This document shows positions 52,655-61,314 of a stretch of 64,000 nucleotides of DNA, piece after piece. The stretch comes from Pontibaca salina (GTDB taxonomy: Bacteria > Pseudomonadota > Alphaproteobacteria > Rhodobacterales > Rhodobacteraceae). Where the stretch lies: the NCBI RefSeq assembly GCF_016307205.1, contig NZ_JAEIJD010000004.1, positions 1 through 64,000 on the forward strand, written 5' to 3'. Within the stretch, counting starts at the first letter, position 1. The number at the start of each line of letters is the position of its first letter. The notes beneath the pieces were generated by a model that saw nothing but the letters and a program-made list of their open reading frames with translations, was not told where the DNA came from and did no database searches. Both the position numbers and the translations under genes were made by a program.

Positions 52655-53040
52655 GAGATTCGATTCCAACGGTTATGGATTGCAGCAGCAGCGCCGGAGC
52701 GTGGCGTTAAAGGCCATAGGCGAAGTTATCGACACGCATTTTCACGTTTGGCTTAACGAATTTGTCGCGGTTTTGGAACAGAGTATCTTAGAGCGCATCG
52801 ATTAAGGCCAAGCTCCGTCTTCCGCGACAACCCACCCTAGTGGCTAGAGTGAACGGAGCGGATCTGGCTTTGACGACTTGGGCGTTAGTGCGGCGTGCCG
52901 CCGGTCCCGCGCGTTGTCACTGATCGGACCGCTGGCAGTATATTTGGCACAGCGGGCGCTCAAATCCGCGCATTGGCCCTTTTCGTGCAGGGCTTGGGCG
53001 GTTAGCTTTTCGTGTGAATTTTATAGAACAGGAAAACAGC
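52655..53040. other. 386-base intergenic region between mlaA and ridA
   Basis: This lies between divergent genes and must hold both promoters. I see no convincing open frame, tRNA, repeat or strong hairpin. The middle part is not unlike the surrounding GC content. A short gene or small RNA cannot be excluded from sequence alone. Confidence 0.5.
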
Positions 53041-53499
53041 ATGAGCATTGAAACCCGACTGGCCGAATTGGGGGTGACCCTACCCGATGCATCTGCGCCG
53101 GCTGCGAATTACGTGCCTTACGTCCGGGATGGCAACACGCTTTATATCGCGGGTCAGATCTCGTCGGATGAAAACGGCCTCATCCGAGGCAAGCTGGGCG
53201 CTGATATGGATGTCACCGCTGGTGCTGCGGCGGCGCGGCAATGTGCGATCGCACTTCTCGCCCAGGTCAGGGCCGCCTGTGATGGCGATCTCGACCGCTT
53301 GGTACGCGCGGTCAAGCTGACCGGCTTTGTCAACTCGACCGCCGATTTCACCGATCAGCCGAAAGTGATCAACGGCGCGTCAGATTTTCTGGTCGAGGCG
53401 CTGGGCGATGCGGGGCGGCACGCCCGCTCATCGGTTTCTGCCGTCAGTCTGCCGCTGGGGGTGGCGGTCGAGATCGACGGGATTTTCCATATCAGATGA
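53041..53499 (+). CDS. RidA-family protein
   Basis: A 152-residue protein of the YjgF/RidA superfamily, several members of which hydrolyse reactive 2-aminoacrylate and other enamines. NTLYIAGQIS, VKLTGFVNSTADF and ARSSVSAVSLPLGVAVEIDGIF are the family's conserved blocks, with Arg in the last block at the active site. It is longer than the 130-residue RidA core and resembles the RidA subgroup with an N-terminal addition. The ATG at 53041 has AACAGGAAAACAGC upstream. It overlaps the next gene by four bases. Confidence 0.9.
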   Translation: MSIETRLAELGVTLPDASAPAANYVPYVRDGNTLYIAGQISSDENGLIRGKLGADMDVTAGAAAARQCAIALLAQVRAACDGDLDRLVRAVKLTGFVNSTADFTDQPKVINGASDFLVEALGDAGRHARSSVSAVSLPLGVAVEIDGIFHIR

Positions 53500-54260
53500 C
53501 ACCCTCTCTGCCGCGCGCCTTTTTGCGGGTGCCCCTTGCGCACCGGGCGCTGCATGATCGTGGCCGCCCGGAGAACAGCCGGGCAGCCATTCGGGCTGCG
53601 GTGGAACAGGGCTTTGGGATCGAGATCGACCTGCAGCTATCGCGCGATAATCGGGCGCTGGTGTTTCACGATGACAACCTGTCCCGACTGACGAAAGCGC
53701 GCGGCGCGATCAAGGAGCTGAGCGCTGCCGAAGCCGGAGAAATCGCCCTGAATGGGGGCAACGGCGAAACTGTCCCGACGCTGGACGCGGTGCTCGAGAT
53801 CGTCATGGGGCGGGTGCCGCTGCTGATCGAGCTCAAGGATCAGGACGGTGCTCTGGGGCCGAATGTGGGGCCGTTGGAAGCGGCGACTGCCACTGCGCTG
53901 AGAGGATATGTCGGGCCGGTGGCGGTCATGGCCTTCAATCCCCACAGCATCGATGAAATGCGCCGTATTGCCCCGGACCTGCCACGCGGGCTCGTGACCT
54001 GCGGTTTTGAAGCAGGCGATTGGAAACTGTCCAAGGCCACCCGCCAACGGCTGCGCGGAATTCCGGACTTCAAGCGCGTCCGGGCCGCCTTTATCAGTCA
54101 TGACGCTCGGGATCTGACCCGCCCACGGGTACAGTCATTGCGGGCGCGGGGGGTGCCGGTTCTGTGCTGGACCATCCGCAGCCCGCAGGACGAGGCCCGC
54201 GCCCGGAAATGGGCCGACAATATCACATTTGAAGGCTACCTGCCCCGGCGCCGGGCTTGA
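53496..54260 (+). CDS. Glycerophosphodiester phosphodiesterase
   Basis: A 254-residue TIM-barrel phosphodiesterase of the GDPD family, which releases glycerol-3-phosphate from deacylated phospholipids. The signature is HRALHDRGRPENS, then IEIDLQLSRD and LVFHDDNLSRLT. The second metal region is PLLIELKDQ. There is no signal peptide, so it is likely cytoplasmic. It starts within the ridA stop (ATGA) and is followed after 45 bases by the FemAB-like gene. Confidence 0.92.
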   Translation: MTPSLPRAFLRVPLAHRALHDRGRPENSRAAIRAAVEQGFGIEIDLQLSRDNRALVFHDDNLSRLTKARGAIKELSAAEAGEIALNGGNGETVPTLDAVLEIVMGRVPLLIELKDQDGALGPNVGPLEAATATALRGYVGPVAVMAFNPHSIDEMRRIAPDLPRGLVTCGFEAGDWKLSKATRQRLRGIPDFKRVRAAFISHDARDLTRPRVQSLRARGVPVLCWTIRSPQDEARARKWADNITFEGYLPRRRA

Positions 54261-54305
54261 CCCTATCAGGGCCGACCACAGATAAGGGTCGTAAGCGGGA
54301 AAGAT

Positions 54306-55490
54306 ATGGATCAGCCACAAATTGAAATACGCGTAATCGATTCGCTGTCGCGGGTCGATGCAGAAGACTGGGATGCCTGCGCCTGCCCAGAGGCTGCGGA
54401 GGGCCGTCCGATTGATCCGTTCACCACGCATCGGTTTTTGTCCGCGCTGGAGAACTCGGGCTCGGTTGGTCCGGGAACCGGCTGGCAGCCGCAATATTTG
54501 ACGACCTATATGGATGGCCAGTTGATCGGCTGCGCGCCGCTCTATGCCAAAGCGCACAGTCAGGGCGAATATATCTTTGATCACAACTGGGCGCACGCCT
54601 ATGAGCGCGCAGGTGGGCGGTATTATCCCAAACTTCAGATTGCGGTGCCATTCACGCCGGTGACCGGGCGGCGGTTTCTGGTGCGCCCCGGATACGAAAT
54701 ACCGGGTCAGGCCGCGTTGCTACAGGGCGCGGTGCAAATCGCCAGCGACAATAATCTATCCTCGCTTCACATCACGTTTTGCACGGAAGACGAGGCCGAT
54801 ACGGGCGCGCAGATGGGGCTGATGGCACGAGCGACCCAGCAGTTTCACTGGCTCAATCACGATTATGCCGATTTTGACGCCTTTCTGGCCAGCCTGTCTT
54901 CGCGCAAGCGTAAGGCGATCCGCAGAGAGCGGCAGCAGGCCAACGGTTTCGGCGGCTCTGTCCACCTCTTGACCGGCGATGACCTGCAGCCCGAACATTG
55001 GGAGGCATTCTGGCATTTTTATCAGGACACCGGTGCGCGGAAATGGGGAAGGCCGTATCTGACACGGGCGTTTTTCGAGATCGCCCATGATACGTTGCGC
55101 GATGATATTGCCCTGATCACGGCCCGGCGTGACGGGCGCTGGGTCGCCGGGGCGCTGAACTTTATGGGACGTGATACATTGTTCGGGCGGTACTGGGGCT
55201 GCACCGAACATCACCCGTGCCTGCATTTCGAATTGTGTTATTATCGCGCCATCGATCTAGCGATTCAGCGCCGGCTGAAAACGGTCGAAGCGGGTGCCCA
55301 AGGGGAACATAAACTGGCGCGGGGATATCTGCCGACACGCACACACAGCTTGCATTGGATGGGCGATCAGGGCTTTTCCAAGGCCGTCGCGCGCTATCTC
55401 GAGGCCGAGCGGGACGCCGTCGATGAGGAAATCGAAGTTCTGACCGAATACGGCCCGTTCAGGAAGTCTAGTATGGAGGAACAGCAATGA
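54306..55490 (+). CDS. FemAB-like acyltransferase family protein (PF04339)
   Basis: A 394-residue protein of the PF04339 group, often annotated as peptidoglycan biosynthesis or GNAT family. The N-terminal part has [10 protein letters not shown] and [17 protein letters not shown], and the C-terminal FemAB-like fold has [13 protein letters not shown] and [19 protein letters not shown], with the usual [18 protein letters not shown] near the end. The family is widespread in proteobacteria and poorly characterised. The last bases overlap phhB (ATGA), so the two genes are translated together. The role is unknown. Confidence 0.88.
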   Translation: MDQPQIEIRVIDSLSRVDAEDWDACACPEAAEGRPIDPFTTHRFLSALENSGSVGPGTGWQPQYLTTYMDGQLIGCAPLYAKAHSQGEYIFDHNWAHAYERAGGRYYPKLQIAVPFTPVTGRRFLVRPGYEIPGQAALLQGAVQIASDNNLSSLHITFCTEDEADTGAQMGLMARATQQFHWLNHDYADFDAFLASLSSRKRKAIRRERQQANGFGGSVHLLTGDDLQPEHWEAFWHFYQDTGARKWGRPYLTRAFFEIAHDTLRDDIALITARRDGRWVAGALNFMGRDTLFGRYWGCTEHHPCLHFELCYYRAIDLAIQRRLKTVEAGAQGEHKLARGYLPTRTHSLHWMGDQGFSKAVARYLEAERDAVDEEIEVLTEYGPFRKSSMEEQQ

Positions 55491-55780
55491 GTGAACGCTT
55501 ATCCGAAGAGGCCCGCAAATCGCTTCTTACCCCATTGTTTGAAAGCGGTTGGGAGATGGTCGAGGGGCGCGATGCATTGACCAAGACCTTCAAGTTCAAC
55601 AATTTTGTCGACGCTTTCGGCTGGATGACCCGCGCCGCGTTCTGGGCTGAAAAATGGAACCACCATCCCGAGTGGAAAAATGTCTATAACTCGGTCGAAG
55701 TCGTATTGACGACACATGATGTCGGCGGGCTAAGCGCGCTCGATGCAAAACTAGCCCGCAAGATGGACGGTCTGGCCTGA
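55487..55780 (+). CDS. 4a-hydroxytetrahydrobiopterin dehydratase (PhhB family)
   Basis: A 97-residue protein of the pterin-4a-carbinolamine dehydratase family. The active-site HHPEW and [17 protein letters not shown] blocks are intact, with the usual ending [12 protein letters not shown]. It normally regenerates the pterin cofactor of phenylalanine hydroxylase, but no hydroxylase is in the window, and related proteins in bacteria may act in molybdopterin or other pterin metabolism. It starts within the stop of the FemAB-like gene. It converges with the peroxiredoxin gene. Confidence 0.92.
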   Translation: MSERLSEEARKSLLTPLFESGWEMVEGRDALTKTFKFNNFVDAFGWMTRAAFWAEKWNHHPEWKNVYNSVEVVLTTHDVGGLSALDAKLARKMDGLA

Positions 55781-55783
55781 CGA

Positions 55784-55815
55784 CTTGGGCGGCGTCAAGG
55801 CGCCCAAGCCTTGAC
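55784..55815. repeat. Two interleaved perfect inverted repeats between convergent genes
   Basis: CTTGGGCG (55784-55791) pairs with CGCCCAAG (55801-55808), and GTCAAGG (55794-55800) pairs with CCTTGAC (55809-55815). The two stems interleave, so they are either alternative hairpins or a pseudoknot. No T-tract follows on either strand. It lies between phhB and the peroxiredoxin gene. Confidence 0.6.
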
Positions 55816-55817
55816 AA

Positions 55818-56306
55818 TCACATCGCCGCCAGCAGGGCTTCGCCGCCGGAAACTTCGCAAACGCCGGGGTTTTCTTCTTGGTGAAGCAGCGCCACCTTGC
55901 CGTCTTCGACCAGCATGGCATAACGCTTTGACCGTGCCAGCAAACCAGCGGGCGGCGCGTCGAATTTCATACCAATCGCCTTTGTAAATGTTGCTTCAGG
56001 ATCGCCCAGCGTGGTGATTCCGGCCTTGTCGGCTCCGGTGGCCTTGGCCCATGCATCCATCACGAACGGGTCGTTGACGGAAATGCAGATCACCTCGTCC
56101 ACGCCTTTTGCGTCGAACTTCTCTTTGTTTTGGACAAAGCTGGGCATGTGAGCGGAATGACAGGTCGGCGTGAACGCGCCGGGAACGGCGAAAATCACAA
56201 CTTTGCGACCCTTTAGCTTGTCGCCCAGCTCAACCGGCGCGGGGCCATCGGCGCCCAGCTCGGTTAGTGTGGCGTCGGGAAGGGTATCTCCGGTAGAAAT
56301 GCTCAT
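55818..56306 (-). CDS. Peroxiredoxin (Prx5/AhpC-TSA family)
   Basis: A 162-residue atypical peroxiredoxin of the Prx5 class, which reduces peroxides using a thiol donor. The peroxidatic Cys49 is in PGAFTPTCHSAHMPSF. The middle part has VDEVICISVNDPFVMDAW, typical of the class. Cys in ENPGVCEVSGG near the C terminus could be the resolving cysteine. The ATG at 56306 is preferred over the frame's beginning at 56402. The flavoprotein gene starts 86 bases upstream on the opposite strand, so both may share a promoter region. Confidence 0.94.
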   Translation of the reverse strand: MSISTGDTLPDATLTELGADGPAPVELGDKLKGRKVVIFAVPGAFTPTCHSAHMPSFVQNKEKFDAKGVDEVICISVNDPFVMDAWAKATGADKAGITTLGDPEATFTKAIGMKFDAPPAGLLARSKRYAMLVEDGKVALLHQEENPGVCEVSGGEALLAAM

Positions 56307-56391
56307 ATTTGTGTCCCCCTTGGAATTGCATGTCAGCGACTCTGGGATATAGGGTCTAAACTGAGCAAGACCAGCAGGAGGCGAACGGCTT

Positions 56392-57603
56392 ATGACGGGC
56401 ATTGTCGTGATTGGCGCAGGTCAGGCGGGTGCGTCGCTGGTGTCCAGACTGCGCAGCGAAGGCTATGAGGGCGCGCTGACCTTGATCGGTGAAGAGCCGG
56501 TACCGCCCTACCAACGCCCGCCGCTGTCCAAAGGGTACTTACTGGGCGAGACCACCCGCGAGCGGCTGTTTTTGCGCCCCGAAAGCTATTACGCGGATCA
56601 GAATATCGCCCTGCATCTGGGCCAGCGCGTGACCAGCATTGACCGCGAAGCCCGAACCGTCACGGTGGGCGATCGCGTTATTGCTTATGATCAGCTTGCC
56701 CTGACCACAGGATCGCGCCCGCGCCCCCTGCCGGAAAGGATCGGCGGCGATTTGAAGGGCGTTTTCGTTGTGCGCAATCTGGCCGATATCGACGCCTTGG
56801 CCCCCGCCGCGAAAGACGGCGCGCGTGCGCTGATCGTCGGCGGCGGCTATATCGGGCTTGAAGCGGCAGCGGTCGCGACCAAGCTGGGTGTCAATGTGAC
56901 GCTGGTGGAAATGGCCGAGCGCATCCTGCAACGGGTTGCTGCGCGTGAAACCAGCGATTATTTTCGCACCCTGCATCAGCAACACGGTGTTGATATTCGC
57001 GAATCTGTCGGCTTGGATCACTTGATCGAGCAGGATGGCCGCGTGACCGGTGCCCGTCTGACCGATGGCAGCGAAATCGCGGTTGATCTGGTCATTGTCG
57101 GCGTTGGCATCACCCCATCGACATGGTTGGCGGAAATGGCCGGGCTGGAGATCGACAATGGCATTGCGGTCGATGCGCAGGGGCGCAGTTCGGACCCAGC
57201 GATCTGGGCGGCGGGGGATTGTGCCAGTTTTCCGCACAAGGGTGACCGGGTCCGATTGGAAAGCGTGCAGAATGCCATCGATCAGGCGGAATGCGTGGCC
57301 GCCAATATGCTAGGGGCAGGGCAGGATTATGCTCCACAGCCATGGTTCTGGTCGGATCAATATGACGTGAAACTGCAGATTGCCGGGTTGAATACTGGCT
57401 ATGACCGCATCGTCACGCGGCAGGGCGAGGGGCAGACCGTATCGTTCTGGTATTATTGCGGCGACGAGTTGCGCGCGGTGGACGCGATGAACGCGCCGCG
57501 TGCCTATATGGTGGGCAAGCGGCTGATCGAGGCAGGCAAATCGCCCGATCCGGCGGCAGTGGCCGATGTGCAGACCGATCTGAAAACGCTGTTGCGAATA
57601 TGA
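56392..57603 (+). CDS. Ferredoxin-reductase-type FAD/NAD(P) oxidoreductase
   Basis: A 403-residue flavoprotein of the ferredoxin/rhodocoxin reductase type, which passes electrons from NADH to a ferredoxin. IVVIGAGQAG at the N terminus binds FAD, ALIVGGGYIGLEAAAVATKLG (about residues 145-165) binds NAD, and VIWAAGDCASF-like sequence (IWAAGDCAS) closes the FAD site. No ferredoxin or P450 gene is adjacent, so its partner is unknown. The start ATG at 56392 follows GCAGGAGGCG. The stop overlaps the rsmD start (ATGA). Confidence 0.9.
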   Translation: MTGIVVIGAGQAGASLVSRLRSEGYEGALTLIGEEPVPPYQRPPLSKGYLLGETTRERLFLRPESYYADQNIALHLGQRVTSIDREARTVTVGDRVIAYDQLALTTGSRPRPLPERIGGDLKGVFVVRNLADIDALAPAAKDGARALIVGGGYIGLEAAAVATKLGVNVTLVEMAERILQRVAARETSDYFRTLHQQHGVDIRESVGLDHLIEQDGRVTGARLTDGSEIAVDLVIVGVGITPSTWLAEMAGLEIDNGIAVDAQGRSSDPAIWAAGDCASFPHKGDRVRLESVQNAIDQAECVAANMLGAGQDYAPQPWFWSDQYDVKLQIAGLNTGYDRIVTRQGEGQTVSFWYYCGDELRAVDAMNAPRAYMVGKRLIEAGKSPDPAAVADVQTDLKTLLRI

Positions 57604-58154
57604 GGGTCATCGCCGGGCGATTTCGGGGCCGGCCATTGGCAACGGTCGGCAAGGGCGATCCCGGCGCGCATTTGCGCCCGACGCCTGACCGGGTGCGCGA
57701 AAGCTTGTTTTCCATGCTGACCCATCTTGCGGTGATCGACGGCGCGCAGGTGCTGGACCTGTTCGCTGGCACCGGCGCGCTGGGCATTGAAGCCCTGTCA
57801 CGGGGGGCGGCGCATGTCACTTTCGTCGAAAGCGGGCGCATTGGCCAGGGGCTGATCCGGCGCAATATCGCCGCGCTCGATCTGGGCGCGGAAACCCGGC
57901 TGCTGGGGCGCGATGCGACGCGGCTGCCACCTTGCGATAATGCGGCCTGTGATCTGGTGTTTCTTGACCCGCCTTACGGGCAGGACTTGGGCGCGCGTGC
58001 GCTACGCGCGGCGGCGCGGGCGGACTGGCTGGCGGCGAGGGCGTTGATCGTCTGGGAGGAAAACGCACCGATGCCGCCGCCCGACGGGTTCGAGCTGCTG
58101 GATCGGCGCAAATATGGTGACACCCATGTGACGCTGCTGCGCGCGCCTCAATAG
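57600..58154 (+). CDS. rsmD: 16S rRNA (guanine966-N2)-methyltransferase
   Basis: A 184-residue Rossmann-fold methyltransferase that modifies G966 in the P-site region of 16S rRNA. MRVIAGRFRGRPL is the usual start, RPTPDRVRESLF follows, the SAM site is VLDLFAGTGALGIEALSRG, and DLVFLDPPYG is the catalytic motif. Translation starts inside the stop codon of the preceding gene. It converges with map and overlaps it by seven bases. Confidence 0.95.
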   Translation: MRVIAGRFRGRPLATVGKGDPGAHLRPTPDRVRESLFSMLTHLAVIDGAQVLDLFAGTGALGIEALSRGAAHVTFVESGRIGQGLIRRNIAALDLGAETRLLGRDATRLPPCDNAACDLVFLDPPYGQDLGARALRAAARADWLAARALIVWEENAPMPPPDGFELLDRRKYGDTHVTLLRAPQ

Positions 58155-58972
58155 GTCGGGTGGAACTTTCCGGCGGGTGACAGGGTGAAGATTTCGCACC
58201 CGTCCGCCGTCACGCCGATCGAATGTTCAAACTGTGCTGACAGCGACTTGTCGCGTGTTACCGCCGTCCAGTCATCGGCCAGTGTCTTGGTTTCGGGCCG
58301 GCCCAGATTGACCATTGGTTCGATGGTGAACAGCATCCCCTCTTCCAGAACCGCACCGGTGCCGGGGCGGCCATAATGCAGCACATTGGGCGGCGCGTGA
58401 AACACCCGGCCAAGACCATGGCCGCAGAAATCGCGGACAACGCTCATGCGCTGAGGCTCGACGAAGCTTTGGATGGCATGGCCGATATCGCCGAAAGTAT
58501 TGCCGGGTTTGACCGCTTCGATGCCTTTCATCAGTGAATCATGGGTCACTTGAATCAGGCGCTCGGCCTTGCGGGGCAGGCGACCGGCCACATACATGCG
58601 GCTGGTGTCACCATACCAGCCATCGACGATCACGGTCACATCGATATTCAGGATGTCGCCGTCCTTCAACGTTTTCGGCCCCGGAATCCCGTGGCAGACG
58701 ACATGGTTGACCGAAATGCAGCTGGCGTGTTGATAGCCCTTGTAGCCGATGGTGGCTGATGTGGCTCCGGCCGCGTCGACCATGTCGGTGATGATGCGGT
58801 CGAGCTCTTCGGTCGACTGGCCGACTTTCACATGCTCGGTGATATCGTCGAGAATCGTCGCCGCCAGACGGCCCGCTGCATGCATACCGGGAAAGTCGGT
58901 TACGGGGTCATAGATGCGGATGCCGTCTTTTGTCAGGCGGCCGTGGACTTCGTTCTTCACCAAGGGCTCCAT
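58148..58972 (-). CDS. map: Type I methionine aminopeptidase
   Basis: A 274-residue metalloprotease that removes the initiator methionine. Metal ligands are in NIDVTVIVDGWYGDTSRMY (two Asp), GHGLGRVFH (His), FTIEPMV and QFEHSIG (two Glu), and the substrate His is in SVNHVVCHGIPG. The length is normal with a slight N-terminal addition. The ATG at 58972 is chosen over the GTG at 58975. It precedes no gene on the same strand within seven bases of rsmD; sfsA lies upstream, 20 bases away, and is probably co-transcribed. Confidence 0.96.
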   Translation of the reverse strand: MEPLVKNEVHGRLTKDGIRIYDPVTDFPGMHAAGRLAATILDDITEHVKVGQSTEELDRIITDMVDAAGATSATIGYKGYQHASCISVNHVVCHGIPGPKTLKDGDILNIDVTVIVDGWYGDTSRMYVAGRLPRKAERLIQVTHDSLMKGIEAVKPGNTFGDIGHAIQSFVEPQRMSVVRDFCGHGLGRVFHAPPNVLHYGRPGTGAVLEEGMLFTIEPMVNLGRPETKTLADDWTAVTRDKSLSAQFEHSIGVTADGCEIFTLSPAGKFHPTY

Positions 58973-58992
58973 CACGTTGATCGGCGGGATGT

Positions 58993-59730
58993 CTAACGTG
59001 TTTCATCGCGGGAAACCAGAGGGGCCGGGTCGATCATTGTCAGCGGTGCCGCCAAAGAGACCCCCAGCGGGCTGATCGTCGTCCCCATTACCAGCGCCTC
59101 GACCCCGGCATCACGCGCAATCTGAAACGCAGCAGCATAGGCCGGGTCGATGTCATGAGCCAGCGTGAAACGGTCGCAATCGGTGCGCTGTACCAGATAC
59201 AGCATCACGGCCCGATGGCCCGCCTGCGCCATCGCGGTCAGTTCGGCCAAGTGTTTGGTGCCCCGCGCGGTCACGCTGTCGGGGAATTCGGCCAGCCCGG
59301 GCTGGCGTGACAGGGTCACGTTTTTGACTTCGACCCAGGCGTCGGGCAGGTCCGGCCCGGTCAGCAGGAAATCAATCCGGCTGTTGGTGCCGTATCGCAC
59401 CTCGGCGCGGATCGAATCATAGGCGGCCAGGGGGGCAATTTGCCGCGCGTCAAGTGCCACCCTCACCGCCCGGTTGGGCACAGAGGTGTCCACACCGGTG
59501 AAATGGCCGTTTTCGTGATCGACCAGCCGCCAGCCATATTTCAGCTTGCGCTTGGGGTCGTCATTGGGTTCCAGCCAGACCCGGACATCCGGTTCGGACA
59601 GCCCCATCATCGAGCCGGGGTTGGCGCAATGGGCGGTCACTTCGCGCCCGTCATCGAGAACGCAGTCGGCCAGAAAGCGTTTGTAACGCCGGATCAACCG
59701 TGCCGGCACAAGAGGGGTTTGAAAGCGCAT
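58993..59730 (-). CDS. sfsA: SfsA-family DNA-binding/nuclease-like protein
   Basis: A 245-residue protein of the SfsA family. The N terminus has the OB-like RYKRFLADCVLDDG and HCANPGSM, and the C-terminal PD-(D/E)XK-like part has RIDFLLTG, AWVEVKNVTL and FPDSVTARGTKHL. The family was found through sugar fermentation stimulation in E. coli; its exact biochemical role is unsettled. It is upstream of map on the same strand. The ATG at 59730 is chosen. The next gene is divergent, 48 bases away. Confidence 0.93.
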   Translation of the reverse strand: MRFQTPLVPARLIRRYKRFLADCVLDDGREVTAHCANPGSMMGLSEPDVRVWLEPNDDPKRKLKYGWRLVDHENGHFTGVDTSVPNRAVRVALDARQIAPLAAYDSIRAEVRYGTNSRIDFLLTGPDLPDAWVEVKNVTLSRQPGLAEFPDSVTARGTKHLAELTAMAQAGHRAVMLYLVQRTDCDRFTLAHDIDPAYAAAFQIARDAGVEALVMGTTISPLGVSLAAPLTMIDPAPLVSRDETR

Positions 59731-59778
59731 GGTCAGCGCCTTATACCTGCAAGGGTCAGCTATCAAGGGACACCCGCC

Positions 59779-60501
59779 ATGGCCAACCCTACCGCCGCAA
59801 TGCTTGTCATCGGGGATGAAATCCTATCGGGGCGTACGCGCGATTCCAACATGCATTACCTTGCGAAAGAGCTGACCAAATGCGGCATCGACCTGCAGGA
59901 AGTGCGGGTGGTCAGCGACGCCCCGCAGGCGATACAGGACGCGGTGAAGGCGCTGTCACAAAGGTTCGACCATGTGTTCACCAGTGGTGGCATCGGGCCG
60001 ACCCATGACGACATCACCGCCGACAACGTCGCTTCCGCCTTCGGTGCCGCGATTGACGTGCGCGAGGATGCGCGCGAGATATTGCAGGCACATTATGTAG
60101 CCAGCGGTTTGGAGTTGAACGCGGCCCGCCTGCGCATGGCCCGCATTCCCGACGGGGCCGAATTGATTGCCAATCCGGTGTCAGCTGCGCCCGGTTTCAC
60201 CCTCCACAATGTGCATGTGATGGCCGGCGTGCCTGAAATATTCGAGGCGATGGTGGCCGGTATCCTGCCGCAATTGACTGGCGGGACACCACTGATGTCG
60301 CAGAACCTGCGGGTGCACCGGGGCGAGGGCGACATCGCCGAGACGCTGGCCACGCTGGCGGGCGACTTTCCCGATCTGTCAGTCGGGTGCTATCCGTTCC
60401 AGCGGGACGGCGCATTTTGTGTCAATATCGTCGTACGCGGCGCTGATGGCGCGCGCGTCAACGCCGCAATTGCCCGTCTCGGTCAAGAGTTGGGCCTGTG
60501 A
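59779..60501 (+). CDS. CinA N-terminal-type molybdopterin-binding domain protein
   Basis: A 240-residue MoaB/Mog-fold protein equal to the N-terminal half of CinA. AAMLVIGDEILSGRTRDSN and TSGGIGPTHDDITADNVA are the signatures, and MAGVPEIFEAMV is in the later part. It lacks the deamidase half of full-length CinA, as is common in this lineage. Related proteins act on nicotinamide nucleotides or pterins. The ATG at 59779 has CAAGGGACACCCGCC upstream. Its stop overlaps the GTG start of the GNAT gene. Confidence 0.9.
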   Translation: MANPTAAMLVIGDEILSGRTRDSNMHYLAKELTKCGIDLQEVRVVSDAPQAIQDAVKALSQRFDHVFTSGGIGPTHDDITADNVASAFGAAIDVREDAREILQAHYVASGLELNAARLRMARIPDGAELIANPVSAAPGFTLHNVHVMAGVPEIFEAMVAGILPQLTGGTPLMSQNLRVHRGEGDIAETLATLAGDFPDLSVGCYPFQRDGAFCVNIVVRGADGARVNAAIARLGQELGL

Positions 60502-61238
60502 GCGCAGCATCGCTCTTCGACGTGCTGGACGCCACTTGGCCGGCAGCGGCCTATCATCGCTGCGGCCCGTTCACCCTGCGCGAGGGCCAGGGCGGAGGCA
60601 GTCGTGTCTGCGCCGCGACGCTCGATGATCCGGCGTATAAGGCCAGCGCCGAGGACATCGCCGCCGCCGAAACCCGGATGCGTGAAATGGGGCAGCAGCC
60701 GTTGTACATGATCCGCGAGGGCGACGCGCAGCTTGACACACAATTGGCCAGCCTTGGTTATGGCGTCAGTGATCCTGTGGATCTCCTTGCCTGCGAACCG
60801 GCGCTATTGGCCGACCGGACCCTGCCGCGCGTCACCGTCTTTACCCTGTGGGAACCGCTGGCGATCATGCGTGAAATCTGGGCCAGTGCCGGGATCGGGC
60901 CCGAGCGGCAGGCGGTGATGGCGCGCGTCACGGGGCCCAAGACCGGGTTGCTGGGCCGCCACCGGGATAAGCCCGCGGGGGCCGGGTTCGTGGCCGTGGA
61001 TCAAGGCATGGCGATGGTGCATTCTGTCGAGATACTGCCGCATCGGCGCCGACAGGGCATGGGCGGCTGGATGATACGCGGTGCCGCACATTGGGCGCTA
61101 TCACAAGGGGCGGACTCGCTGGCAGTGCTGGTGCGGCGGCAGAACCGGGCGGCGCGCGAGTTCTGTGCTTCCCTGGGGATGTCGGTTGTCGGACAGTATC
61201 ATTACCGCCAGCCCCAACCACGGGATGAACACCAGTGA
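60498..61238 (+). CDS. GNAT-family N-acetyltransferase
   Basis: A 246-residue acetyltransferase. The acetyl-CoA-binding region VEILPHRRRQGMGGWMIRGAAHWAL (key part RRRQGMGG) is at about residues 180-190, followed by the usual C-terminal NRAAREFCASLGM. The N-terminal half is divergent, so the substrate is unknown. It starts with GTG at 60498, four bases inside the previous gene, so it is translated together with the CinA-type protein. It is followed by a 76-base gap before the OmpA-family gene. Confidence 0.85.
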   Translation: MSAASLFDVLDATWPAAAYHRCGPFTLREGQGGGSRVCAATLDDPAYKASAEDIAAAETRMREMGQQPLYMIREGDAQLDTQLASLGYGVSDPVDLLACEPALLADRTLPRVTVFTLWEPLAIMREIWASAGIGPERQAVMARVTGPKTGLLGRHRDKPAGAGFVAVDQGMAMVHSVEILPHRRRQGMGGWMIRGAAHWALSQGADSLAVLVRRQNRAAREFCASLGMSVVGQYHYRQPQPRDEHQ

Positions 61239-61314
61239 TCCGAACCATCCAGCCCACCGCTCGTGATAACGACATGATGCTGCGCCCGGATGCCGGGTAT
61301 CGCACGACGTTCAG

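Noticed and set aside
57456-57599. Longer start for rsmD at 57456
   Set aside because: That extension runs through the end of the flavoprotein gene; the ATG at 57600 gives the normal rsmD start and size.
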